Below the pieces are notes generated by a model. That model saw nothing but the letters and a program-made list of their open reading frames with translations, had not been told where the DNA came from and did not search any database. Positions 1 to 9,648 of a DNA stretch of 64,000 nucleotides are shown piece after piece. The stretch is from Methylobacteriaceae bacterium (lineage in GTDB: Bacteria; Pseudomonadota; Alphaproteobacteria; Rhizobiales; Beijerinckiaceae). Numbering within the stretch: position 1 is the first letter of the stretch; every line of letters starts with the position of its first letter. The stretch spans positions 806,001-870,000 of the forward strand of contig JACKJC010000002.1 in NCBI GenBank assembly GCA_020638195.1, in the 5' to 3' direction. A program made the translations under genes and the position numbers.

Positions 1-1
1 G

Positions 2-30
2 AAGGGCCGCGTAAGCGGCCCTTTTTGTTG
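2..30 (+). terminator. Rho-independent terminator of an upstream gene
   Basis: A perfect inverted repeat (AAGGGCCGC, loop GTAA, GCGGCCCTT) is followed by a T-rich run on the plus strand. It most likely ends a plus-strand gene lying left of the window. It also lies just past the stop of the minus-strand ligD and could serve both strands, but the T-run favours plus. Confidence 0.75.
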
Positions 31-48
31 AATTTTTCGGCTCCGCTT

Positions 49-2544
49 TCAGCGTCGCTTGCGCATGAAGTCGAGGGCCGCGGGCGGGATCGTCTGCTTC
101 GTCGAGAAAAAGTCGTCCCACGGGTCGTCGCGCTTTGGCGCCGTCCTGATCGTGTAGGCGGCGGCCGACTTGACGCGGGCGAGTTGCGCCCATGACAGCG
201 GCGTCGCGACGGTCGCGCCTTTGCGTGCGCGCAGCGACCACGGCAGGATCGCGGTTGCGGTTTTCTTGTTGCGTAGCCAGTCGACGAAGATTTTACCCCG
301 TCGTTTTGCCTTGCTCATGTTGGCGACGAATTGCTGTGGCGTCTGCTCCGCCAGCCCGCGCGCAAACCCTTCCGCGAAGATTTCGGTGTCGTCGAACGCC
401 AGCGAACGATCGAGCGGCACGACGACATGCACGCCCTTGCCGCCGGAGATCATCGGCCATGATTTCAGGCCGATGGCGTCCAGGTGCTGCGCGATGTCCC
501 GCGCGGCCTTCTTCACCTCGGCAAAGGACACGGCCTCGTCGGGGTCGAGGTCGAACACCATGCGGTCTGGATTGTCGATCCTGTCGAGACGGCTCATCCA
601 GCCGTGCAGTTCGATCGCGCCGAATTGCGCGGCCGTGCGCAGGCCGAGCGCGCCATCGAGCGCCATGTAGCTGTCGTCGCCGGGCTGCGGAATTTCGACG
701 ATACCGCGGCTCATGCCTTTCAGCGGGTGGCGCTGGAAGAAGGTCTCGCCAATGTTGTCGGGCGCGCGGACGATGCTGAGCGGGCGGTCCTTCAGATGCC
801 GCAGGATGCGGTCGGCGACGGCGTCGTAGTAGGCAGCGATCTCGCCCTTGGTGACGCCGTCCTCGGGATAGACGACGCGGTCGGGATGGGTGATCGCCAG
901 AGGCTTCGCAATCTCGTGCGCAGGTTTCGCCGGCTTCGCCGGGGAGGATTTCGGTTTCGTTTTCGGCACGGGCAGATCCTCCCGGAGCGCCAGAAAGCGA
1001 GCCTGCCGCAAATGGCCCGATCCCGTCCAGCCGCCGAAGCGGATTTCGGCGTGCATCGGCGTCCTCAGAAATTTCAGGCCACGCGGGACATCGCCGTTCA
1101 GGCCGTCCGGCGGCGCCTTGGCCTCGTCGGCCTTCAGCTTCCTGTAAATGTCGCTGCGCTGCGCATCGCTGAAGCCCGTGCCGATCCCGCCGATGTAGCG
1201 CAGGCCGTCGCCTTCCTCGAGCGCGGCGTGCAGTGAGGCGAAGAGTTCGTGCTTGCTGGACGGTTTGTAACCGATGACGAGCACGTCCTGACGTGGATAG
1301 CCCTTGATCTTGAGCCATGCGTCGGAACGCCCCGAGCGATAGGGCGCATCGCGGCGCTTGGCGATGATGCCTTCGGCTCCGGCGGCGACAGCGCTGTCGA
1401 ATACTCTCTTGCCGTTCTTCTCCACATGCGCCGCGAAGCGGATGTTGGGGGCTGGGGATTCCAGGAGCTTTGCCAGCCGCTTCTTTCGTTCTTCCAGAGG
1501 CTCCTTGCGGAGGTCTTCGCCATCGAGCGACAGCAGGTCGAAGGCCATCAGCACGATGTCGCCCGCGCGGTTCTGTTCCAGTGCGGCGACGAGGCCGGGG
1601 AAATCGGAGAGGCCATTTTTGTCCATGACAACAGCTTCGCCGTCGATCAGCGCGCTCTTGCATTTCAGCCGCAATGCGTCGGCGGCGATCGCACCGAATT
1701 TCTGGGTCCAGTCGAGGCCCGAGCGTGTGGAAAGGCGGGCAACGCCGCCGGCTATCGCGAGTTGCAGGCGGTAGCCGTCGTATTTCATCTCGTAGAGCCA
1801 GTCGGCGCCTTCGGGCGGCGTGTCGACCTGGCCGCAGAGTTGCGGAGGGATGATGGCGGGAAGGGCGCTGTCATCGCGAGGCGTGGGGCGACGAAGCAAT
1901 CCGGAGCCGCGGCCCGTCGCCTGTTTGCTGGGTTTCTGTCGCGATGGCTGTCTTCCGGCCTTCCCCGCTTCGATGTCCGCCCGCGACCTGTCTGTCGAAA
2001 CCGAATCCGGAAACCGCGCGGTCAGGCTGTCGTCCTCTTCCGCGAATTCGTCGCGCTCCTTGATCAGCAGCCAGTTCTCTTGCTTCTCCTTGGCCTTCAT
2101 GCGCACGAGCGCCCAGCGGCCGCGCATACGCGCGCCGTGGGCCTCGAACTTGATTTCGCCCTTGTCGATCGCTTTGCCCGCATCGCCGTTGAGCGGCGTG
2201 TAGCTCGTGTTCTCCCACAATATGACCGTACCGCCCCCGTACTGGCTCTTCGGGATCAGGCCCTCGAAGCTCGCGTAATCCAGCGGATGGTCTTCCGTGC
2301 GTACGGCGAGGCGCCGGTCGTGCGGGTTGGCGGATGGGCCGCGCGTCACCGCCCAGCTCTTCAGAACGCCATCGACTTCGAGACGCAGATCGTAATGGTC
2401 GCGCGTCGCGAAATGATGCTGAACAACCAGCCGATGGCCCGGCGAGGTTCTGGCGCTGAACGGTTCGGGCGTCGCGCGCGGATCGCGTTTCGACCTGTAG
2501 GTCCTCAGCGCATCCGCCTTCTTCGCCCGCGTGCGCTCCGCCAC
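49..2544 (-). CDS. ligD: ATP-dependent DNA ligase D (NHEJ polymerase/ligase/phosphoesterase)
   Basis: Multifunctional end-processing ligase of bacterial non-homologous end joining, working with Ku on double-strand breaks. The 831-aa protein has the rhizobial domain order. An N-terminal 3'-phosphoesterase domain spans about residues 30-170, with histidines at 43, 44, 50 and 86 in the characteristic HHFATRDHYDLRLE region. An ATP-dependent ligase core follows, with the KYDGYR nucleotidyl-transfer motif (catalytic Lys254), to about 540. A C-terminal primase-polymerase domain contains the FDLDPD metal-binding motif. A basic, low-complexity linker at about 180-225 joins the first two domains. The start is GTG at 2544, only three bases after the stop of ku, so the two are one operon and probably translationally coupled. 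The assignment is secure. Confidence 0.96.
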   Translation of the reverse strand: MAERTRAKKADALRTYRSKRDPRATPEPFSARTSPGHRLVVQHHFATRDHYDLRLEVDGVLKSWAVTRGPSANPHDRRLAVRTEDHPLDYASFEGLIPKSQYGGGTVILWENTSYTPLNGDAGKAIDKGEIKFEAHGARMRGRWALVRMKAKEKQENWLLIKERDEFAEEDDSLTARFPDSVSTDRSRADIEAGKAGRQPSRQKPSKQATGRGSGLLRRPTPRDDSALPAIIPPQLCGQVDTPPEGADWLYEMKYDGYRLQLAIAGGVARLSTRSGLDWTQKFGAIAADALRLKCKSALIDGEAVVMDKNGLSDFPGLVAALEQNRAGDIVLMAFDLLSLDGEDLRKEPLEERKKRLAKLLESPAPNIRFAAHVEKNGKRVFDSAVAAGAEGIIAKRRDAPYRSGRSDAWLKIKGYPRQDVLVIGYKPSSKHELFASLHAALEEGDGLRYIGGIGTGFSDAQRSDIYRKLKADEAKAPPDGLNGDVPRGLKFLRTPMHAEIRFGGWTGSGHLRQARFLALREDLPVPKTKPKSSPAKPAKPAHEIAKPLAITHPDRVVYPEDGVTKGEIAAYYDAVADRILRHLKDRPLSIVRAPDNIGETFFQRHPLKGMSRGIVEIPQPGDDSYMALDGALGLRTAAQFGAIELHGWMSRLDRIDNPDRMVFDLDPDEAVSFAEVKKAARDIAQHLDAIGLKSWPMISGGKGVHVVVPLDRSLAFDDTEIFAEGFARGLAEQTPQQFVANMSKAKRRGKIFVDWLRNKKTATAILPWSLRARKGATVATPLSWAQLARVKSAAAYTIRTAPKRDDPWDDFFSTKQTIPPAALDFMRKRR

Positions 2545-2547
2545 CGA

Positions 2548-3471
2548 TCAGCTCGCCTTCTTCCGGCCGGTGGTCTTGGACCGGGTTTTCTGCTTCGCGG
2601 TCGTTTTGCGGGAGGTCGCGCGCGTCGTCTTCTTGGCGGCGGGCGGTTGCTTGTTCGCCTTCTTTGCATTTTTCACAGTGCCGCTCTCCTCGCCTTTCAA
2701 GGAGCGCTTCAGCGCCTCCATGAAGTCGATGACCTTGGCGCCGGGCGCGCTGTCGTCCTCCACCGGCACGGCGCCGCCGGATTCGACCTTCTGCTTCACG
2801 AGGTCTCGCAGAGCCTCCGCGTAGTGGTTCCTGAACTCGGTCGGATCAAAATCGCCGGAGCGCGTGCGGATCAGCTCTTCGGCCATCTTCAGCATGTCGG
2901 CGCGCGATTTTTCGCGGCCGAGGCCCGAAAATACGTCGTCGGCGTCCTTGATTTCCTCGCGGTAGCGCAGCGTCTCCAGAACCAGCCCCGCGCCGCCGGG
3001 ATAGAGCGCGACGAGATTCTCGCGGCCACGCAACGTGAGCTGGCCGATGGCGATCTTGTTCTCTGCCTTCAAGGCGTCGCGGATGACGATATAGCCTTCC
3101 TCGGCCACATCGCCGTCGGGGAGGACGTAATAGGGCTTTTCGAAGTAGAGGAAATCGATGTCGTCGGCCTCGACGAACTGCTTCAGTTCGATCGTGTGCT
3201 TGGTCTCGAGCTTGATGGCGTCGAGTTCGTCGGATTCGAACAGGACGTAATTGCCCGGCTCGACCTCGTAGCCCATGACGATGTCGTTCTTGGCGACCTC
3301 GCCCTTGCCCGGCACGATCTTGGAATAGCGGATGCGCTGCTTTGACTTGCGGTCGATCTGGTGGAAGCGGGGCGTGGCCGCAGCCTTTTCGGCGGAAACG
3401 AGGCGCACGGGAATGGTGACGAGGGCGAGCCGCAGATAGCCCTTCCAAAAGGTCCTTACGGATTCGGCCAT
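2548..3471 (-). CDS. ku: Non-homologous end-joining protein Ku
   Basis: Forms the homodimeric ring that binds DNA ends and recruits LigD. The 307-aa protein shows the bacterial Ku core from the start ([20 protein letters not shown], then the YSKIVPGKG and [14 protein letters not shown] stretches). It ends in a long Lys/Ala/Thr-rich basic tail (about residues 265-307) typical of rhizobial Ku, which contacts DNA and LigD. I place the start at the ATG at 3471, preceded by GGAG six bases upstream, rather than at a TTG four codons earlier. First gene of the ku-ligD operon. The 229 bp to the divergent glyA hold both promoters and several inverted repeats; no known riboswitch was recognised there. 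Confidence 0.95.
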   Translation of the reverse strand: MAESVRTFWKGYLRLALVTIPVRLVSAEKAAATPRFHQIDRKSKQRIRYSKIVPGKGEVAKNDIVMGYEVEPGNYVLFESDELDAIKLETKHTIELKQFVEADDIDFLYFEKPYYVLPDGDVAEEGYIVIRDALKAENKIAIGQLTLRGRENLVALYPGGAGLVLETLRYREEIKDADDVFSGLGREKSRADMLKMAEELIRTRSGDFDPTEFRNHYAEALRDLVKQKVESGGAVPVEDDSAPGAKVIDFMEALKRSLKGEESGTVKNAKKANKQPPAAKKTTRATSRKTTAKQKTRSKTTGRKKAS

Positions 3472-3700
3472 GGGATACTCCAACGCAGGGCGCGCGGCGG
3501 GGAGACCGGCCGCGAATCACTTAACGGGGAGGGAAGGGGCCCGGTTCCGCCTGCGCTTCCGCCTTCCCCCGGGCCGCCCTACATGGTACACGCCGGCCTT
3601 CGCTTCAGCCGGTAGCCGATTCCGACGTCCCTCGCGGGGCGGGAAAGTGGTTTTCCGGTTTCAGGGCCGCCGCCGGCCCATTCGCGTGAAAGGGTCGCCC

Positions 3701-5002
3701 ATGAGCAATGCCGCCGAAACGCATGCGCCCAAGTCCAACTCCTTCTTCTCCGCGCCGCTCGCCGACGTCGATCCGGAGATCGCCAACGCGATCACGCTGG
3801 AACTCGGCCGCCAGCGCGATGAGATCGAGCTGATCGCGTCCGAAAACATCGTCTCCCGCGCCGTTCTGGAAGCGCAGGGCTCGATCATGACCAACAAATA
3901 TGCGGAGGGTTATCCGGGCAAGCGCTACTACGGCGGCTGTCAGTACGTGGATATCGCCGAGAAACTGGCGATCGAGCGCGCCTGCCGGCTCTTTGATTGC
4001 AAGTTCGCCAACGTTCAGCCGAATTCCGGCAGCCAGATGAACCAGGCGGTGTTCCTGGCGCTGCTGCAGCCCGGCGACACCTTCATGGGCCTCGACCTCA
4101 ATTCCGGCGGCCATCTGACCCACGGCTCGCCCGTCAACATGAGCGGCAAGTGGTTCAAGGTCGCGAGCTACGGCGTGCGCAAGGACAACCAGCAGCTGGA
4201 CATGGACGAGATCGCCGAGACGGCGCGAAAAGTCCGGCCAAAGCTGATCATCGCCGGCGGCACCGCCTATTCGCGGGTGTGGGACTGGGCGCGCTTCCGC
4301 GAGATCGCCGATGAAGTCGGCGCCTATCTCATGGTCGACATGGCGCATATCGCGGGTCTGGTGGCCGGCGGCGCCCATCCCTCGCCGCTGCCGCACGCCC
4401 ATGTGGTGACGACGACGACCCACAAGTCGTTGCGCGGCCCGCGCGGCGGCATGGTGCTGACCAATGACGAGGACATCGCCAAGAAGGTGAATTCGGCCGT
4501 GTTCCCTGGCCTGCAGGGCGGACCGCTGATGCATGTCATCGCCGCCAAGGCGGTCGCCTTCCAGGAGGCGCTGCGGCCGGAGTTCAAGCTCTACGCCCAT
4601 GCCGTGGTCGAAAACGCCCGCGCGCTGGCCGCCTCGGTCAAGGCCGGCGGCTGCGACATCGTCACCGGCGGCACCGACAACCACCTGATGCTGGTCGACC
4701 TTCAGCCCAAGAAGCTGACGGGCAAGGCGGCGGAAGCGGCCCTCGGGCGCGCCCACATCACCTGCAACAAGAACGGCGTCCCGTTCGACCCGCAGTCGCC
4801 CTTCGTGACCTCGGGCATCCGCCTCGGCACGCCCGCCGCCACCTCGCGCGGCTTTGGCGTTGCAGAGTTCAAGAAGGTCGGCGAGCTGATCGTGGAAGTT
4901 CTGGACGGCCTGGCCGCCAATGGGGAAGCCGGCAATGCCGCGGTCGAGGCGGCCGTGCGCGAGAAGGTGACCGAACTGACCCGGCGCTTCCCGATATACT
5001 GA
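3701..5002 (+). CDS. glyA: Serine hydroxymethyltransferase
   Basis: PLP enzyme interconverting serine plus tetrahydrofolate and glycine plus 5,10-methylene-THF, the main source of one-carbon units in the cytoplasm. The protein is 433 aa, the usual length. It shows the hallmark IASENIVS near residue 46, the [10 protein letters not shown] substrate loop, and the PLP Schiff-base lysine in the [14 protein letters not shown] motif (Lys242). The open frame extends further upstream, but the ATG at 3701 fits the family N-terminus and has an AAAGG ribosome site. It stands alone, with its own terminator before nrdR. This glyA-nrdR-rib order is common in Hyphomicrobiales. Confidence 0.97.
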   Translation: MSNAAETHAPKSNSFFSAPLADVDPEIANAITLELGRQRDEIELIASENIVSRAVLEAQGSIMTNKYAEGYPGKRYYGGCQYVDIAEKLAIERACRLFDCKFANVQPNSGSQMNQAVFLALLQPGDTFMGLDLNSGGHLTHGSPVNMSGKWFKVASYGVRKDNQQLDMDEIAETARKVRPKLIIAGGTAYSRVWDWARFREIADEVGAYLMVDMAHIAGLVAGGAHPSPLPHAHVVTTTTHKSLRGPRGGMVLTNDEDIAKKVNSAVFPGLQGGPLMHVIAAKAVAFQEALRPEFKLYAHAVVENARALAASVKAGGCDIVTGGTDNHLMLVDLQPKKLTGKAAEAALGRAHITCNKNGVPFDPQSPFVTSGIRLGTPAATSRGFGVAEFKKVGELIVEVLDGLAANGEAGNAAVEAAVREKVTELTRRFPIY

Positions 5003-5040
5003 GGCCGCCGGAGCTCCCGAATCGGCCTGTTGCGATTTAC

Positions 5041-5077
5041 GAAACGCGCGTCGGAGCTCCCGGCGCGCGTTTTTGCG
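5041..5077 (+). terminator. Terminator after glyA
   Basis: Inverted repeat with arms AAACGCGCG and CGCGCGTTT, an inner self-complementary GGAGCTCC, then a T-rich tail. It sits about 40 bases after the glyA stop and separates it from nrdR. Confidence 0.7.
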
Positions 5078-5083
5078 TTTTCT

Positions 5084-5100
5084 GTTGCGTCAATCGCAAC
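5084..5100. promoter_or_regulatory. Inverted repeat upstream of nrdR
   Basis: GTTGCG-TCAAT-CGCAAC, perfect 6-bp arms, centred about 44 bp before the nrdR start. Its position suits an operator or promoter element. It does not clearly match the published NrdR box, so the binding protein is unknown. Confidence 0.35.
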
Positions 5101-5135
5101 AACTTCCTATCCTGATTCCGAAACGTGAGGCTGTC

Positions 5136-5627
5136 ATGCGCTGCCCCTATTGCGGCTCCCTCGATACGCAGGTGAAGGATTCCCGGCCGACGGACGATTC
5201 CGCCGCCATCCGGCGCCGGCGCGTGTGCCCGGATTGCGGCGGCAGGTTCACGACCTTCGAGCGCGTGCAGTTGCGCGACCTCATCATCGTCAAGAAATCC
5301 GGCCGCCGCGTGCCGTTCGAGCGCGAAAAGCTGATGCGCTCGCTGTCGATCGCGCTGCGCAAGCGGCCGGTGGACGCCGACAGGGTCGAGCGGATGGTCA
5401 ACGGCGTGGTGCGCCAGCTCGAAAGCGAGGGCGAGGCAGAAATCCCGAGCGCGCGGATCGGCGAACTGGTGATGCAGGGCCTGAAATCGCTCGACGACGT
5501 CGCCTACGTGCGCTTCGCCTCGGTCTATCGCGATTTCCGCGAGGCGGCGGATTTCGGGGCGCTGATCGACGAATTGTCGGTCGAGGACGAGCCGCCGAAG
5601 GCGAAAGCGAAGGCGCCGAAGGGATGA
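5136..5627 (+). CDS. nrdR: Transcriptional repressor NrdR
   Basis: Nucleotide-sensing repressor of ribonucleotide reductase genes. The 163-aa protein begins MRCPYCGS and has the N-terminal zinc ribbon (Cys3, Cys6, Cys31, Cys34) followed by the ATP-cone domain (about residues 49-139, starting [17 protein letters not shown]). The C-terminal tail is short and Lys/Ala-rich. It is placed between glyA and the riboflavin genes, as in many alphaproteobacteria. The ATG at 5136 is chosen because the zinc ribbon begins directly there; upstream codons in the open frame match nothing. Confidence 0.96.
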   Translation: MRCPYCGSLDTQVKDSRPTDDSAAIRRRRVCPDCGGRFTTFERVQLRDLIIVKKSGRRVPFEREKLMRSLSIALRKRPVDADRVERMVNGVVRQLESEGEAEIPSARIGELVMQGLKSLDDVAYVRFASVYRDFREAADFGALIDELSVEDEPPKAKAKAPKG

Positions 5628-5644
5628 ATGTGATTCAATCGACC

Positions 5645-5728
5645 CCCTCTCCCGCACCGAAGTCGGCTTTTGCCGACTTCGGCATTGATGCGCAAACCGG
5701 GAACACCCGGTTTGCGGCTGGGAGAGGG
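5645..5728. repeat. Compound palindromic repeat (REP/RPE-like)
   Basis: Outer arms CCCTCTCCC (5645-5653) and GGGAGAGGG (5720-5728) enclose two strong hairpins: CCGAAGTCGGC/GCCGACTTCGG (5657-5682) and CGCAAACCGGG/CCCGGTTTGCG (5691-5716). The folded shape would be a three-way junction. The sequence style matches the dispersed intergenic palindromes of Rhizobiales. It lies between nrdR and ribD. Confidence 0.7.
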
Positions 5729-5803
5729 TGGCCCGGCGAAGCCGGGTCGGGTGAGGGACCTGCGATTGCAGCGGGCGCCCGGGCTGCGGCGCGGCCCTCA
5801 TCC

Positions 5804-5849
5804 GTCATGCTCCGCATGACACCTTCTCCCGCTCCGCAGGAGAAGGGGG
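5804..5849 (+). repeat. Palindromic repeats overlapping the ribD ribosome-binding site
   Basis: Two further hairpins follow the compound repeat: GTCATGC/GCATGAC (5804-5820) and CCTTCTCC/GGAGAAGG (5822-5846). The right arm of the second contains the AGGAGAAGG Shine-Dalgarno stretch of ribD, so the repeat itself seems to supply, and could mask, the ribosome site. Confidence 0.55.
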
Positions 5850-5859
5850 AAGCCGCCTC

Positions 5860-6993
5860 ATGACTCCCGACTTCTGGACACTCCCCGCTCCCCCGCGCAC
5901 CGACGCCGACTATATGCGCGCCGCGCTCGCGCTGGCGCGTCGCGGCCTTGGCCGCACCGCTGAAAACCCAGCCGTCGGCGCGCTGATCGTGCGCGATGGC
6001 GTGGTGGTGGGGCAGGGCTGGACGCAGGATGGCGGGCGCCCACACGCGGAGCGCGTGGCGCTGGACGCCGCGGGCGATCTTGCTCGCGGCGCCACAATGT
6101 ATGTCACGCTCGAACCTTGCAGCCATCACGGCAAGACGCCGCCCTGCGCGGATGGCATCGTGACTGCCGGCATTTCGCGGGTCGTCTCGGCGATGGAAGA
6201 TCCCGATCCACGCGTGGCGGGGAAGGGACATGACATTCTGCGCCGTGCGGGCGTCGAGGTCGTCGCCGGCGTATGCGCGGACGAAGCGCTGCGCACGACG
6301 CTCGGCCACGTTCTGCGCGTGCGCGAAAACCGGCCGCTGGTGACGCTGAAGCTGGCCGAGACCTTCGACGGCTATGCCGCTGGCGACGAGCACGACCCGC
6401 GCCTTACCATCACATCCGCGCCGGCCAATGCGCGCACCCATGTTCTTCGCGCGCAACACGCCGCGATCATGGTGGGGACCGGGACCGCGCAGGCCGACGA
6501 CCCCCTGATGACGGTGCGCGCGCCGGGGCTGGAAGACCGCCGCCCGCTGCGTGTGGTGCTCGACGCCAGGCTGTCGTTGTCGCCGCGCTCGCGGCTCGCC
6601 GCGTCCGCGCACGAGACGCCCGTGCTGGTTCTCTCCGATGTCAGGGCGGACGTTTCACGCGCGAATGCCCTGCGCGAGGCGGGCGTCGATGTCGCGCCCG
6701 CGCCGCTCGATACGGATGGGCGCATCGACCTGAAGGCGGCGCTCGCGATTCTCGCGCATCGCGGGATCACGCGGGTGTTCAGCGAGGGCGGGCCGCGCGT
6801 CGGCGCCGCGCTGATCGCGCAGGGACTCGCCGACGAAATCGTCATTTTCACCGCGCCGAAACCGCACGGGCGCGGGACGCCGGCACTGTCGCAAGAAGCG
6901 CGCGCGATCCTTGCCGACCCCAAGCGCTATACGCTGGTGGAAGACACGAAGCTCGGGCCGGACCGCATGCGGCGGTATGATAGGGTGCTTTGA
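5860..6993 (+). CDS. ribD: Bifunctional diaminohydroxyphosphoribosylaminopyrimidine deaminase / reductase
   Basis: Catalyses two consecutive steps of riboflavin synthesis, deamination of the pyrimidine ring and NADPH reduction of the ribosyl side chain. The 377-aa protein has an N-terminal cytidine-deaminase-like zinc domain with HAE (His62, Glu64) and the PCSHHGKTPPC zinc motif (Cys87, Cys96). A DHFR-like reductase domain begins near residue 150. The stop overlaps the ATG of ribE by one base, so the two are coupled. The start at 5860 follows a strong AGGAGAAGG contained in a repeat-derived hairpin. Confidence 0.96.
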   Translation: MTPDFWTLPAPPRTDADYMRAALALARRGLGRTAENPAVGALIVRDGVVVGQGWTQDGGRPHAERVALDAAGDLARGATMYVTLEPCSHHGKTPPCADGIVTAGISRVVSAMEDPDPRVAGKGHDILRRAGVEVVAGVCADEALRTTLGHVLRVRENRPLVTLKLAETFDGYAAGDEHDPRLTITSAPANARTHVLRAQHAAIMVGTGTAQADDPLMTVRAPGLEDRRPLRVVLDARLSLSPRSRLAASAHETPVLVLSDVRADVSRANALREAGVDVAPAPLDTDGRIDLKAALAILAHRGITRVFSEGGPRVGAALIAQGLADEIVIFTAPKPHGRGTPALSQEARAILADPKRYTLVEDTKLGPDRMRRYDRVL

Positions 6994-7595
6994 TGTTCAC
7001 GGGACTCGTCACCGATGTCGGCGAAATTCTCTCCGTCGAGGCGCGCGGCGATCTGCGTCGCCTGCGGATCGCCTGCTCCTATGATCCCGCGAGCATCGCG
7101 CTCGGCGCCTCCATCGCCTGTTCGGGCGTGTGCATGACGGCGGTCGACATCGGCAATGACGGCGTGCGCAACTGGTACGAGGTGGACGCGGCCGCCGAGA
7201 CGCTGGCCAAGACGACTGTCGGCCTGTGGACGGTGGGGCGGCGGATCAATCTCGAGCGTTCGCTGAAGATCGGCGACGAGCTCGGCGGGCATATCGTGAC
7301 CGGCCATGTCGACGGCGTCGCTCGCATCGTGGCGCGCAAGGATTTCGACGGCATGGCGCATTTCGATATCCAGGCGCCGCACGATCTCGCGAAATTCATC
7401 GCGGCCAAGGGGTCCGTCGCGCTCGACGGCACGTCGTTGACGGTCAACGAAGTGACCGGCGACCGCTTTACCATCCTTCTCATCCCTCACACATTGGCGG
7501 TGACGACCTGGGGCGAGAAGGGCGACGGCGATCCGCTCAACATCGAGGTCGATCTGATGGCGCGCTATGCGGCGCGGCTGATCGAGGCGCGATAG
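6993..7595 (+). CDS. ribE: Riboflavin synthase, alpha subunit
   Basis: Dismutates two molecules of 6,7-dimethyl-8-ribityllumazine to riboflavin. The 200-aa protein starts with the canonical MFTGLVTDVG and contains two lumazine-binding repeats (about 1-95 and 96-190), each with a G-D-H/D signature, the second with GTSLTVN. The frame could begin at a TTG one codon earlier, but the ATG at 6993 overlapping the ribD stop (TGATG) is the natural start. Confidence 0.96.
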   Translation: MFTGLVTDVGEILSVEARGDLRRLRIACSYDPASIALGASIACSGVCMTAVDIGNDGVRNWYEVDAAAETLAKTTVGLWTVGRRINLERSLKIGDELGGHIVTGHVDGVARIVARKDFDGMAHFDIQAPHDLAKFIAAKGSVALDGTSLTVNEVTGDRFTILLIPHTLAVTTWGEKGDGDPLNIEVDLMARYAARLIEAR

Positions 7596-7683
7596 GGCGA
7601 AAATGCGATGGCCGTGCGCTGCGGCACAGGCGCATCGCGCACGGCGCGCTAATCCTCCTCCATCGAATTTCCTGGAGGGGGCC

Positions 7684-8637
7684 ATGGCCAGACTTTTGCG
7701 CGCGACGCTGGTTTGCGGACTTGCGATCGGCGCGAGCAATCCAGCGTTCGCGCAGGACAAGCCGACGCCGATCGGACCGAAACTGCAGCCCTATATCGGA
7801 TGCATCAACCGGCTGTCGGAGCGCTCCTATTCCTCGCGCGCCCGCTATCTCTCGTGGTCGAAGCCGAGCGGGCCGACGGGGCGCGAGCGCATCATCTACG
7901 GGCTCTACACCATCTACGACACGGCCGATTGCCGGAAGAACGTCGAGAAGGCCGCCGAGATGGCGCCGAAGAACGAGGAGCTGGAAAAGGCCGGCGCCGC
8001 CTATGCAGCGGCGGTGGGCGCGCTCGAGCCGCTGCTGAAGGAAGCCGACGACTATTACAGCCAGCAGAATTACAAGGACGACAAGATGGCCAGGGGCAAG
8101 GCCATGCATCCGAAACTGATGGCGGCCTGGGCGGCCTTCGCGGCCGCCGACAAGGATTTGCGCGGCGTGGTGCAAAAACTCAACGACGTCTCGCAGATGG
8201 AGGAGATGGCCGAGGTCGAGAAGCGCGAGGGCAGGAAAGCGCGCTGGCACATCATGGACACGATGCTGAAGGCGAAGGCGTTGAACCGTATCGAGGGCAA
8301 TGTCGATCCCGCGAAGATGGATCTGGCGAAGGTGCAGGAGGCGATCGGCGTCTACGAAGCCTCGGTGAAAGAGCTCGAGGCCTATGCGGAGGCCCACAAG
8401 GGTTCCGGGCTCGGCCCCGACCGGATCGGCTCGATCTACGTCAGCGCGGCGAAATCCTATCTGACGACCGCCAAGGGCCTGATGCGCCGCGTCCGCGACC
8501 GTACGCCCTACAGCTCCGGCGAGCGCATGATGCTGTCGCAGCAGGGCGCGGGCTGGATGATCGAGGGATCGCCGCCACGCCTGATGCGCGACTACAACGA
8601 GCTGGTGAACCGCTTCAATTCGGGCGGGCGGTTCTAG
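7684..8637 (+). CDS. Exported DUF3829-like helical protein
   Basis: Conserved protein of 317 aa with a clear Sec signal peptide (cleavage near AFA-QDKP, residues 19-22). The mature part is charged and almost wholly alpha-helical, with coiled-coil-like heptads. It resembles the DUF3829 group, whose function is not known, and is predicted periplasmic. It lies between ribE and ribH in the riboflavin cluster, on the same strand, with its own strong GGAGGGG ribosome site eight bases before the ATG at 7684. There is no obvious link to riboflavin. The DUF3829 label is by general resemblance and should be checked by profile search. Confidence 0.75.
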   Translation: MARLLRATLVCGLAIGASNPAFAQDKPTPIGPKLQPYIGCINRLSERSYSSRARYLSWSKPSGPTGRERIIYGLYTIYDTADCRKNVEKAAEMAPKNEELEKAGAAYAAAVGALEPLLKEADDYYSQQNYKDDKMARGKAMHPKLMAAWAAFAAADKDLRGVVQKLNDVSQMEEMAEVEKREGRKARWHIMDTMLKAKALNRIEGNVDPAKMDLAKVQEAIGVYEASVKELEAYAEAHKGSGLGPDRIGSIYVSAAKSYLTTAKGLMRRVRDRTPYSSGERMMLSQQGAGWMIEGSPPRLMRDYNELVNRFNSGGRF

Positions 8638-8708
8638 GAGCCGTTCGCTCCGCCTTGCGTCCGCCGCGCCGCGCCTCTATTGAAGCGCCTCGCAAATTCG
8701 AGGACCCC

Positions 8709-9188
8709 ATGGCCGAGCCGCAGCGCGCGAAAAATCAGGACGAGACGCCGGTCGGCGGCGCGAAATTTCTCATCGTGGAAGCGCGCTATTACGATTCCAT
8801 CGGCGCCATGCTGCTGGAAGGCGCCACCGCCGCGCTGAAGAAAGCCGGCGCGACCTGGGAGATCGTCAACGTGCCGGGCGCGCTGGAAATTCCCGCAGCC
8901 ATCGTCATCGCCAGCGATTCCTCCCGCGACCCCTACGCCGGCGCCATCGCGCTCGGCTGCGTCATTCGCGGCGAGACCTATCATTTCGAGATCGTGGCCG
9001 GCGAATCCTCGCGCGCGCTGATGGATATTTCGGTGTCACTGCCGATGCCGATCGGCAATGGCATTCTGACCGTCGAGAACGAGGATCAGGCCATCGTGCG
9101 CGCCGACCCTCGCCAAGGCGACAAGGGCGGCGACGCGGCTCGCGCAGCGCTCTCGCTGTTCCGCCTGTCGCAGCGCGGGAACGACTGA
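8709..9188 (+). CDS. ribH: 6,7-dimethyl-8-ribityllumazine synthase
   Basis: Condenses 3,4-dihydroxy-2-butanone-4-phosphate with the RibD product to give lumazine, the substrate of RibE. The 159-aa protein contains the family landmarks: [12 protein letters not shown], the [18 protein letters not shown] phosphate-binding and catalytic loop, and [11 protein letters not shown]. The start is the ATG at 8709; the long open frame upstream is a GC-rich shadow of the preceding gene. Its stop lies two bases before nusB, which indicates cotranscription. Confidence 0.96.
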   Translation: MAEPQRAKNQDETPVGGAKFLIVEARYYDSIGAMLLEGATAALKKAGATWEIVNVPGALEIPAAIVIASDSSRDPYAGAIALGCVIRGETYHFEIVAGESSRALMDISVSLPMPIGNGILTVENEDQAIVRADPRQGDKGGDAARAALSLFRLSQRGND

Positions 9189-9189
9189 A

Positions 9190-9648
9190 ATGTCCAAGGG
9201 CGAAAACCGCTCCGCCGCCCGGCTAGCCGCCGTGCAGGCCCTTTATCAGATGGACGTGACGGGCAAGGGCATCGTCGACATTCTGGCCGAGTTCGAGGCC
9301 CACTGGATCGGCCGCGAGATCGAGGGCGCGGAATACAAGCCCGCCGAGATCGCCTATTTCCGGAACATTCTCGAAGGCGTGCTCGCCGACCAGATCGCGA
9401 TCGACCGCGAGGTCGACACGACGCTGTCCGAGGGCTGGCCGCTGAAGCGCATCGAGGCGGTGATGCGCGCCATTCTTCGCGCCGGCGATTACGAACTGCG
9501 CAAGCGCGCGGACGTGCCGGCGCGTGTGATCGTGTCGGAATATGTCGACATCGCCGGCGCCTTCTTCGCGCGCGAGGAAGCCGGCATGATCAACGCCGTG
9601 TTGGACGCGCTGGCGCGCAAGGCGCGCGCTGCGGAGTTTGCGCGCTAA
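9190..9648 (+). CDS. nusB: Transcription antitermination factor NusB
   Basis: RNA-binding antitermination factor acting with NusE and NusA on rRNA operons. The 152-aa protein is all helical, starting with SAARLAAVQALYQMD and ending in the conserved EYVDIAGAFF and INAVLDALAR segments. Starts one base after the ribH stop; the ribH-nusB pairing is widespread. Its last four bases overlap the stop of the convergent toxin gene, which suggests the toxin-antitoxin module was inserted directly behind nusB. Confidence 0.96.
   Translation: MSKGENRSAARLAAVQALYQMDVTGKGIVDILAEFEAHWIGREIEGAEYKPAEIAYFRNILEGVLADQIAIDREVDTTLSEGWPLKRIEAVMRAILRAGDYELRKRADVPARVIVSEYVDIAGAFFAREEAGMINAVLDALARKARAAEFAR

Noticed and set aside
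1249..3345. 698-codon plus-strand open frame over ligD and ku
   Set aside because: It is antisense to two clearly recognised genes, has no family resemblance and arises from GC-rich codon bias.
5628..7000. Possible FMN riboswitch in front of the riboflavin genes
   Set aside because: The leader of ribD is filled with palindromic repeats. The AGGGTG before ribE is only its ribosome site. No set of conserved FMN-element segments was found, also not before ribH.
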